Below are positions 1 through 5,798 of a stretch of DNA of 8,899 bases, in pieces. Below the pieces are notes generated by a model that was not told the origin of the DNA, ran no database searches, and was given only the letters and a program-made list of their open reading frames with translations. The stretch lies in assembly GCA_002404375.1 (NCBI GenBank), contig DHJO01000186.1, positions 17,850-26,748 on the forward strand, in the 5' to 3' direction. The DNA comes from Gemmatimonadales bacterium UBA4718. Its GTDB lineage: Bacteria; Gemmatimonadota; Gemmatimonadetes; Gemmatimonadales; Gemmatimonadaceae. The translations under genes were made by a program, and so were the position numbers. The stretch's first letter is position 1. Every line of letters starts with the position of its first letter.

Positions 1-1955
1 CCCATCGGCGTGTAGTACATGCCTGTGGCAATTCCGACTTCGCTCTCCGGCAGTGCGTGTTCCGGATGAACACGCGGTCTGCCAAGAAGGTCGCGCACCG
101 CCTCAGCATCCACGATGTGCTTCACGTCTTCGCTCGCGGCGAGCTTCCGCGCGAGCTTCCGCGCGACCGCGCCGATCTGGCGCTCCAGTTGTCTCACTCC
201 ACTCTCGCGAGTGTAGTTCGACACGATGGACATGATCGCGTCCTCGGTGAAGGTTATGTCTTTGTCGCTCAGGCCCGACTCCTCGAGCTGCCGCGGCAGC
301 AGATACTTGATCGCAATTCCGGCCTTCTCCTTCTCCGTATAGCCGGCGAAGTCGACGACCTCCATGCGGTCGAGCAGCGGACCCGGGATGTTCTGGACGA
401 AGTTTCCGGTCGCGATGAAGAGCACTTCGCTCAGATCGAAAGGAATTCCCAGATAATGATCCGTGAACGTGTCGTTCTGCGCGGGATCGAGCACCTCGAG
501 CAGCGCGCTTGAGGGATCACCCTGGTACGAAGTACCGAGCTTGTCCACTTCGTCGAGCAGGAAGACCGGGTTCTTGGTTCCAGCCTGCTTGAGTCCCTGG
601 ATGATCCTGCCCGGCATCGCGCCCACGTAGGTGCGCCGGTGACCGCGGATGTCGGCCTCGTCTCTCGCACCACCCAGTGCCACGCGCACATACTGACGCC
701 CCAGCGATCTGGCGATCGATTTGGCGATCGACGTCTTGCCGACGCCCGGTGGTCCGATGAAGAGCAGAATCGGGCCTCTCGCCATCGCGCGAGACTTCGC
801 TTCAGACTTGTCCGTGATCAAACGATCGGCGGGCTCGCTCGTCGCCAGCGAAGGCGTCGCGTCATCCTTCTCGGCTAACAGTTTTGCAGCCGGAACTTCG
901 CCGGTCTTTTCGACCTCTTCCGCGAGCTGCTGCGCTCTGAGCTGCCTCACCGCTAGGAACTCGAGGACGCGATCCTTCACGTCGTTCAGTCCGTAGTGAT
1001 CTTCCTCCAGCACCGTCTGGGCGTGCTTGAGGTCGAGCTGATCATCGGATCTCTTGTTCCAGGGAAGCTCCGCGATCCATTCGAGATACGTGCGAATCAC
1101 CTGCGCTTCCATCGACTCGCGGCCAGCTCTCTCCAACCTGCCCAGCTCGCGCTCTACCTCGGCGCGGGCCTCTTTCGGGAGCTCGAGCTTGGCGAGCTTG
1201 TCGCGAAGCTCCGTGATCTCCTTGCTCGAATCGTCGTCGCCCAGCTCCTTCTGAATCGCCTTGAGCTGCTCGCGGAGATACATCTCCCGCTGACGCTCAC
1301 CCAGTTCCTCCTGGACCTGCGATTTGATGTCTTCCTGAGCTTCGAGCAGCCCGACCTGGCGCTGCACGTGGACGAGAACGCGGCGAAGCCGGTCCTCGAC
1401 GCTGAGGGTCTCGAGGAGGCCCTGTTTTTCGGGAACAGGCAGCTCGATGTAGCCGGCCACCAGATCGGCAAAACGGCCCGGATCGGTAACAGAATCGAGA
1501 ACCTGGTGAACGACTTCCTCGGGGAGTCCACGGCGCTCACCGAGCTCGGCGGCTCGCTCGCGAGTCTCCTTCTGTAACGCGGTGAAGGCAGGATCGTTCT
1601 CAGTTTGAGGATTCATTTCCTCCGCTGGAACGATCACTGCGCTGAGATATCCGTCGCCAGTCGAGTACTGTAAGGCGGTCGCGCGCTGCTCGCCCTGCAA
1701 CAGCAGCTGAACGCCTCCGAGGCCGCGCTGAATCTGTCCGATGCGCGCGATCACGCCCATCGAGTACAGGATATCCGCTGTGGGTTCCTCTGAGTTATCG
1801 CGTTGCGCTACCGCAAAAACGAGACGGTCGCCCTTGAGGGCCGCCTCGATAGCTCGAAGAGTTGAGGGCCTGCCCGCCGCTATCGGCTGGGTAAGGCCTG
1901 GAAAAATCACGGTCCCCCTCAGAGGGAGAACTGGTAATGTTTGACGTTGTGCCAT
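1..1955 (-). CDS. lon: ATP-dependent protease La (Lon), C-terminus cut by window edge
   Basis: Lon is a cytoplasmic homohexameric AAA+ serine protease that unfolds and degrades damaged and regulatory proteins. The 651 residues visible cover the N-terminal substrate-binding domain (opening LPVLPLRGTVIFPG, about residues 7-200), a coiled helical part (about 205-290, with REMYLREQLKAIQKELG) and the AAA+ module. The module shows Walker A GPPGVGKT (401-408), GHRRTYVGAMPGR (438-450), Walker B VFLLDEVDK (464-472), sensor-1 Asn in ATGN (about 518), an Arg in LLDRME (530) and sensor-2 Arg in ESGVRQL (588). The proteolytic domain begins at GIATGMYYTP (641-650); the Ser-Lys dyad lies beyond the window. 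ATG at 1955 is preferred over the in-frame ATG at 1961, because GGAA at 1962-1965 sits at proper distance only from the former; an in-frame stop lies upstream (1989-1991). Odd: residues about 341-392, rich in Ala, Glu, Lys and Asp, separate the usual LEFLAVRQL motif from Walker A, where typical Lon has only a few residues. Identity is certain. Confidence 0.97.
   Translation of the reverse strand, partial: MAQRQTLPVLPLRGTVIFPGLTQPIAAGRPSTLRAIEAALKGDRLVFAVAQRDNSEEPTADILYSMGVIARIGQIQRGLGGVQLLLQGEQRATALQYSTGDGYLSAVIVPAEEMNPQTENDPAFTALQKETRERAAELGERRGLPEEVVHQVLDSVTDPGRFADLVAGYIELPVPEKQGLLETLSVEDRLRRVLVHVQRQVGLLEAQEDIKSQVQEELGERQREMYLREQLKAIQKELGDDDSSKEITELRDKLAKLELPKEARAEVERELGRLERAGRESMEAQVIRTYLEWIAELPWNKRSDDQLDLKHAQTVLEEDHYGLNDVKDRVLEFLAVRQLRAQQLAEEVEKTGEVPAAKLLAEKDDATPSLATSEPADRLITDKSEAKSRAMARGPILLFIGPPGVGKTSIAKSIARSLGRQYVRVALGGARDEADIRGHRRTYVGAMPGRIIQGLKQAGTKNPVFLLDEVDKLGTSYQGDPSSALLEVLDPAQNDTFTDHYLGIPFDLSEVLFIATGNFVQNIPGPLLDRMEVVDFAGYTEKEKAGIAIKYLLPRQLEESGLSDKDITFTEDAIMSIVSNYTRESGVRQLERQIGAVARKLARKLAASEDVKHIVDAEAVRDLLGRPRVHPEHALPESEVGIATGMYYTPM
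139..162. repeat. Two tandem copies of a 12-bp unit inside lon
   Basis: The unit gcgagcttccgc occurs twice head-to-tail. On the lon strand it encodes A-R-K-L-A-R-K-L in the helical region behind sensor 2. It keeps the reading frame, and Lon homologues often have an Arg/Lys-Leu/Val-Ala pattern here, so it is probably a coding coincidence or a small in-frame duplication. Confidence 0.7.
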
Positions 1956-1961
1956 TGTCAT

Positions 1962-1965
1962 TTCC
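1962..1965 (-). promoter_or_regulatory. Weak Shine-Dalgarno GGAA for lon, deciding the start
   Basis: On the minus strand GGAA is followed directly by ATGACAATG. It abuts the first ATG (1961) with no spacing but lies 6 nt before the second (1955). Only the second spacing suits a ribosome, so the start at 1955 is favoured; the proteins differ by two residues (Met-Thr). Confidence 0.45.
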
Positions 1966-2086
1966 GAAGACAAGATTCTATTTAGATACTACTCCAGAGA
2001 CGTCCCATACTGCATCTTTTGCTCTCATTGTTTACGCCAGCCCGGCACGAATCGCAACGCGGGACCTGCTGAATTGACGCGGCCAA
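1966..2086. promoter_or_regulatory. Divergent intergenic region between lon and the kinase gene
   Basis: About 120 nt separate the lon ribosome site from the kinase ATG. Both genes read outward, so promoters for both must lie here or overlap the gene starts. The lon-proximal half (about 1966-2035) is clearly richer in A and T than the rest of the window, as promoters often are. I found no convincing -35/-10 pair on either strand and no CIRCE-type heat-shock operator (TTAGCACTC-N9-GAGTGCTAA). No good Shine-Dalgarno precedes the kinase ATG at 2087. Confidence 0.5.
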
Positions 2087-4060
2087 ATGCCAATTAGTCC
2101 AACCGACGAGCTCGGCACACATGTGGCTCAGGTCCTCTCTGCAAACTATGAGCTAGAGAGCGAGATCGGCCGTGGCGGTATGGGCATTGTGTATTGCGCG
2201 AAAGACAAGCGTCTGAAGCGCGAGATTGCGGTCAAGGTCCTGCCTCCGGAATTGAGCTTTCGTGCCGACATCCGTCAGCGGTTCCTGCGCGAGGCAGAGA
2301 CGGCGGCGCAGCTCAATCATCCCAACATCGTTCCGATCTACACCGTCGAAGAGCGCGACAATCTCGTGTACTTCGTGATGGCGTACATCAAGGGCGACAA
2401 CCTGGGCCAGCGGCTGCAGCAGCACGGTCCGATGCCGCCGGTCGAAGTGCGACGAATTCTCCGCGAAGTCGCCGACGCGCTGGCGTACGCGCACCATCGC
2501 AACGTCATTCACCGAGACATCAAACCTGACAACATCATCATCGACGAAGAGACCGGCCGCGCAATGGTTACGGACTTCGGCATCGCGCGCGCTCTCACCG
2601 ACAGCGGAGATTCCAGGCTCACCGCGACGGGGATGGCGATCGGTACTCCGGCGTACATGTCGCCCGAGCAATCGGCCGGCGATCAAGCTATCGACGGACG
2701 CAGTGATCTCTACTCACTCGGCGTCGTCGGCTACCAGATGCTGTGCGGTCAGCCGCCATTCGTCGCCAACAACACGCCTTCGATGCTGGTGAAGCATCTG
2801 TCGGAGAGACCGATACCGGTCGACGAGCGCTGGCCCGACTTGCCGCCGGATCTGTCGCGCGCGGTAATGATGTGTCTCGAGAAGGATCCCGCCGATCGCT
2901 TCCCAAGTGCGGCGGCATTCGCTGTGGCGCTGGACGGCGGAGGGATGCCGACTCTTGCCACCAGGGCCTCGGCCACGGCTTTGCCGGAACCGCGGGCGCG
3001 GACCCGGGAGCGCGAGGTGACTGAATCCCTGCGCGATCGGTACACTCCTCCGACCGCGTATACGCCGTCCGCCCCGACGCCCGAGGAGCTGAGCAAATGG
3101 AACGCGCCGATGGTCGTCTCGTTCCGCCGCAAGCTGGCGCCCTACCTAGCGGTCAACGCCATCCTCGTCCCGATCTCGCTCTTCTCGAATCATGACTTCA
3201 TCGCGCTCACCGTCATCTGGACGGTGGCACTCGCGTTCAAATACTCGAAGCTATGGGCCGCCGGATACGACTGGCGCGACGTGTTCCGTCAGCCGCGCGA
3301 TCGACTGATGTTCGATGTGGCCGCCGAAACGATCGACGATGCGCGGGCGCTCTTTGATGAGAAAAAGCGTGCGCAAGTCCGCGCGCGCGCTCGGTCGCGC
3401 GGGCAGGGATTGTTCTCTCCCATTTCCCCGCTTCCGTCTAGGCAGCCATTTCAGCCGTATCCGAGAATCAACGCTCCTGCCGGCGCGACGCCGCTGAGTC
3501 CGATTCCAGCGGGTGCCCCCGGTGCGTTTGCTGATTCGCGCTATGGCTCGGCGATACGCGAAGCGGAATCCGACCATCGCGAAATTCACCGGCAGCTTCT
3601 CAACATGCCGTCTGACGAGCGCGAGCAGATTCCGGAGGTCGCGACCTCCGCCGATGCCGTCTTCAGAAAAGTACAGCAGCTCGCGCTCTCGCTCTCCGAC
3701 ATGGACCGTGGCGCGGGACGCGAGTCGCCCGAGGCCGTGGAGAAGGAGATTTCGACCCTCGAATCACAGGCCAATCCGCTCGACTACGGAGCGAGCGAGG
3801 GACGCGTCCGCCGACTGGCTCTCCTTCGCCGCCAGCGCCGGGCACTTGCCGACGTCGGCCGCAAGAAGCAGGAAGCGCAGGAAAAACTGGACAACTGCCG
3901 TCAGCTCCTCAGATCGATGCGTCTGGAGCTGGTGCGCTTCCGCACTGGTGGTCTCAACGCGCAGCCCACCGGTCTCACGATGGTCACCCAGCAGGCTCAG
4001 AGTGTCGTCAGGGATATGGGGTATCTCTCGGACGCCAACGCAGAACTGAACGCTCTCTGA
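2087..4060 (+). CDS. Serine/threonine protein kinase (Hanks type) with two-helix membrane hairpin and coiled C-terminal tail
   Basis: A 657-residue signalling kinase that should phosphorylate Ser/Thr of cytoplasmic partners. The kinase domain spans about 21-285 and looks fully active: glycine loop GRGGMG (28-33), Lys50 of AVK, Glu69 of helix C, catalytic HRDIKPDN (142-149), DFG (163-165), activation-loop threonines 179 and 181, GTPAYMSPEQ (186-195), Asp207 of SDLYSLG, and Arg271. A Pro/Thr-rich, charged linker (about 290-335) leads to two hydrophobic segments, about 350-367 and 371-387, joined by a very short turn (SNHD) and followed by a basic stretch (RAQVRARARSR, 428-438). Kinase and tail should therefore both be cytoplasmic. 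The arrangement resembles the small 2TM domain (PF13239-like), not the single-helix PASTA layout. A Pro/Ala-rich linker (about 444-482) precedes a charged, probably coiled-coil tail (about 486-655). No Shine-Dalgarno is evident. The stop overlaps the probable start of the next gene, suggesting coupled translation. The kinase call is certain; tail function is unknown. Confidence 0.95.
   Translation: MPISPTDELGTHVAQVLSANYELESEIGRGGMGIVYCAKDKRLKREIAVKVLPPELSFRADIRQRFLREAETAAQLNHPNIVPIYTVEERDNLVYFVMAYIKGDNLGQRLQQHGPMPPVEVRRILREVADALAYAHHRNVIHRDIKPDNIIIDEETGRAMVTDFGIARALTDSGDSRLTATGMAIGTPAYMSPEQSAGDQAIDGRSDLYSLGVVGYQMLCGQPPFVANNTPSMLVKHLSERPIPVDERWPDLPPDLSRAVMMCLEKDPADRFPSAAAFAVALDGGGMPTLATRASATALPEPRARTREREVTESLRDRYTPPTAYTPSAPTPEELSKWNAPMVVSFRRKLAPYLAVNAILVPISLFSNHDFIALTVIWTVALAFKYSKLWAAGYDWRDVFRQPRDRLMFDVAAETIDDARALFDEKKRAQVRARARSRGQGLFSPISPLPSRQPFQPYPRINAPAGATPLSPIPAGAPGAFADSRYGSAIREAESDHREIHRQLLNMPSDEREQIPEVATSADAVFRKVQQLALSLSDMDRGAGRESPEAVEKEISTLESQANPLDYGASEGRVRRLALLRRQRRALADVGRKKQEAQEKLDNCRQLLRSMRLELVRFRTGGLNAQPTGLTMVTQQAQSVVRDMGYLSDANAELNAL
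3633..3650. repeat. Perfect 18-bp palindrome inside the kinase gene
   Basis: The sequence cggaggtcgcgacctccg reads identically on both strands with no spacer. It lies in the region encoding the C-terminal tail (about residues 516-521, PEVATS). It could be a binding site for a dimeric protein or a chance product of GC-rich coding sequence; nothing else in the window matches it. Confidence 0.6.
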
Positions 4061-5220
4061 TCGTCGCGCGCTCCGCCACAATCGCGTTTCTGTCCGCCTC
4101 GCTTGCCTGTCAGCACGAGCGGGACGTCACCCTGCAGACCGCAATCTCGACTCCTGATGGCTTCACGGCTTCTTGGACGCCGACACGCGTCGATGCGACG
4201 GTGCGCCCTATCGTTCGCGTTCCGAGACCGGACACGCTTCGCGGGCTTTATGTGAATCGCTGGGCCGCGCTGGGGAGGAAGCTCACCGACCTGATAGGCG
4301 TTGCGAAAAGGACCGAGATAAACGCGCTCGTCATCGATGTGAAGGATGACCGTGGGTTCCTGCTCTACCGCTCCGACGTACCGCTCGCGCGCGAGATCGG
4401 CGCGGACACTGCCGACGGCCACGTGTTGTCGCGCTCCCGACTGCGCGTCATTCTCGACACAATGGTGGCACACGACATTTATCCGATCGCGCGCATCGTC
4501 GTCGCCAAGGATCCGCTCCTGGCGCAAAAGAGGCTCGCTCTCGCGATCAAGAGAAAGTCGGATCTGAAGCCATGGCTCGACAAGAACGGGAATCCGTGGC
4601 TGGACCCGCACCAGCGCGCGGTGTGGCAGTATGCCGCGGATCTCGCGCTGGAGGCGTACGACATCGGCTTCAGTGAAGTGCAGTTCGATTACGTGCGCTT
4701 CCCCGACGAGAAACGACTCATCACCGAGACGGTCTATCCGCTCGCAGAAGGCCGGACACGCGCACAGGTGATTCGCGAACAGCTGGGATTTCTGCGCCGC
4801 ACTCTCAAGCCGCACGGAATTCCGGTGACCGCTGATGTGTTCGGATTGACCGCAACCGACACCAGCGATATGGGCATCGGACAGAAGTGGGAGATGTTCG
4901 TCGACCAGGTGGATGTCGTTCTTCCCATGGTCTATCCGTCGCACTTCGCGCGCGGCACGTACAAGTACCGAAACCCGAACGCGCATCCGTACGCGACGAT
5001 CGACCGCGTGCTGAAGGATGTGATCGCGAGGACGGACTCCATCCCCAACGCCGCCAGGATCATTCCCTGGTACCAGGATTTCACACTGGGCTCGCCTCAC
5101 TACTACGCCGCGCAGATTCGCGCCCAGAAAAAGGCCGGATATGACAACGGGTTCCAGAGCTGGATACTCTGGAACCCGAAGAGCAACTATACCATCGCGG
5201 CTCTTGAGCCGCGGCCTTAG
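4057..5220 (+). CDS. DUF4015-family putative glycoside hydrolase (TIM barrel), probable lipoprotein with CTG start
   Basis: Resembles the DUF4015 family (PF13200, putative glycosyl hydrolase with TIM-barrel fold). Numbered from GTG 4201, characteristic stretches are GLYVNRWA (15-22), NALVIDVKDDRG (41-52), YPIARIVVAKDP (94-105), FSEVQFDYVRFPDE (157-170), VTADVFGL (209-216), DVVLPMVYPSHF (238-249) and FQSWILWNP (318-326). The acids in VKDD and FDYVRF are candidate active-site residues; substrate unknown, perhaps a cell-wall or extracellular polysaccharide. Start: GTG 4201 gives 339 residues with no export signal, but the frame is open upstream to a stop at 3613-3615, with no ATG, GTG or TTG between. 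From CTG 4057, overlapping the kinase TGA as CTGA, the protein (387 residues) begins LIVARSATIAFLSASLAC: basic Arg5, hydrophobic core and lipobox-like SLAC with Cys18. This fits an exported lipoprotein, translationally coupled to the kinase. The gene call is firm, the family likely, the CTG start inferred; ATC 4060 is an alternative, GTG 4201 the conservative choice. Confidence 0.8.
   Translation: MIVARSATIAFLSASLACQHERDVTLQTAISTPDGFTASWTPTRVDATVRPIVRVPRPDTLRGLYVNRWAALGRKLTDLIGVAKRTEINALVIDVKDDRGFLLYRSDVPLAREIGADTADGHVLSRSRLRVILDTMVAHDIYPIARIVVAKDPLLAQKRLALAIKRKSDLKPWLDKNGNPWLDPHQRAVWQYAADLALEAYDIGFSEVQFDYVRFPDEKRLITETVYPLAEGRTRAQVIREQLGFLRRTLKPHGIPVTADVFGLTATDTSDMGIGQKWEMFVDQVDVVLPMVYPSHFARGTYKYRNPNAHPYATIDRVLKDVIARTDSIPNAARIIPWYQDFTLGSPHYYAAQIRAQKKAGYDNGFQSWILWNPKSNYTIAALEPRP
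5148..5178. terminator. Perfect 12-bp inverted repeat, candidate 3'-end hairpin at the convergent junction
   Basis: Arms CGGGTTCCAGAG (5148-5159) and CTCTGGAACCCG (5167-5178) pair perfectly around a 7-nt loop, forming a strong stem with 8 G-C pairs of 12. The hairpin lies in the last 75 nt of the DUF4015 gene, encoding the FQSWILWNP region, and on the minus strand about 48 nt past the stop of the Spy-like gene. On that strand it is followed by TTGTCAT, a poor U-tract; on the plus strand no T-run follows. It is thus a possible weak terminator for the Spy-like transcript or an mRNA 3'-end stabiliser, not a textbook intrinsic terminator. Confidence 0.45.
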
Positions 5221-5226
5221 CGGAGC

Positions 5227-5631
5227 TTAGCTGCTTCCCTTGCGGCGAGCTTCCATCCGATCTCGCATCTCTTTCAGATTGGCGTCGAAGACTTTCTGCT
5301 GATCGGCGGTGAGTACCGCGCGGATCTCGGCGGCCTGCTTCCCCTGCAGATCCATCATCTTGGTGCGGTTAGCTTCGTCTGGGGCGGTACCGGTAGCCTG
5401 AGCTGCTTTGCGAAGCTCCATCTGCTGCGGGAGGTACTTCTCGCGGATCGTCTTGATCTGATCCTTCTGCGCGTCCGTCAGGGTGATGTCCTTGAGGAGC
5501 ATTCCACCCATTCCGCCGCCGCGGCGCATTTCGCCCTGACCCTGCGGCTCGGGTTGCCCCTGTGCAGCGGCAACCGAGGTAATGCCAGCGCAGAGGGCAA
5601 AAGCCAGCGCGGCTATGTGAATAACCTTCAT
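5227..5631 (-). CDS. Small periplasmic Spy/CpxP-like LTXXQ-motif protein
   Basis: A 134-residue exported protein. Residues 1-23 form a signal peptide (Lys2, then hydrophobic IHIAALAFALCAGITSV, ending in AAA before Gln24). A Gln/Gly/Met-rich stretch (24-44) leads to a helical, charged domain with two LTXXQ motifs, LTDAQ (51-55) and LTADQ (107-111), the hallmark of the Spy/CpxP family. Spy in enterobacteria is an ATP-independent periplasmic chaperone and CpxP a modulator of envelope stress signalling; which role applies here is not shown, and metal-resistance members of the same fold (CnrX-like) are another possibility. The length is near the family norm. ATG 5631 was chosen because AGGAG precedes it by 6 nt and it opens the signal peptide; an ATG further upstream (5745) would put 38 unrelated residues before the signal. 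The gene is monocistronic and convergent with the DUF4015 gene, 6 nt apart. Confidence 0.88.
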   Translation of the reverse strand: MKVIHIAALAFALCAGITSVAAAQGQPEPQGQGEMRRGGGMGGMLLKDITLTDAQKDQIKTIREKYLPQQMELRKAAQATGTAPDEANRTKMMDLQGKQAAEIRAVLTADQQKVFDANLKEMRDRMEARRKGSS

Positions 5632-5637
5632 CCTTCT

Positions 5638-5642
5638 CTCCT
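5638..5642 (-). promoter_or_regulatory. Strong Shine-Dalgarno AGGAG of the Spy-like gene
   Basis: AGGAG ends 6 nt before the ATG at 5631. It is by far the best ribosome-binding site in the window and fixes the start of this gene. The other genes have weak or no such site, which suggests this small protein is made at a high level. Confidence 0.85.
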
Positions 5643-5658
5643 GGAGAATTTTGTGTTT

Positions 5659-5675
5659 GACGGCACCTCGCCGTC
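5659..5675. promoter_or_regulatory. Small hairpin in the leader of the Spy-like gene
   Basis: GACGGC (5659-5664) and GCCGTC (5670-5675) pair perfectly around a 5-nt loop, starting about 28 nt before the Spy-like ATG. It lies in the 167-nt divergent gap (5632-5798) between this gene and the toroid-like gene. It could be a leader stem-loop or an operator half-site pair; a 6-bp stem is also within reach of chance. I see no convincing promoter boxes in the gap on either strand. Confidence 0.35.
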
Positions 5676-5798
5676 CCGCACCTAATACTCCAAAGGGGGC
5701 CAAAAGGTTGAACGCGGCGTTGGAATCAAAATCGCAACGTCGCACACGCCCTAACCGACTGTCCCACCAGCACTTACGCCTCAGCCCCTAGCGCCCGC

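Noticed and set aside
701..730. Direct repeat of ggcgatcga in lon
   Set aside because: It encodes the SIAKSIARSL helix after Walker A, which is normally repetitive in Lon.
996..1577. Plus-strand open frame of 193 codons, Leu-rich, inside lon
   Set aside because: It is the antisense of the Lon N-terminal and coiled regions; its Leu-rich composition mirrors the codons of the real gene.
3997..5100. Long minus-strand open frame (367 codons) opposite the kinase end and the DUF4015 gene
   Set aside because: Its product is Arg/His/Val/Asp-rich with no recognisable domain, while the plus strand holds family-specific motifs over the same stretch. Long antisense frames are common in GC-rich genes.
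5208..5231. Short palindrome gccgcggc and repeated cttagc between the convergent stop codons
   Set aside because: The stems are too short and lack a T-run; most of the pattern comes from the two stop codons. It is not a credible terminator.
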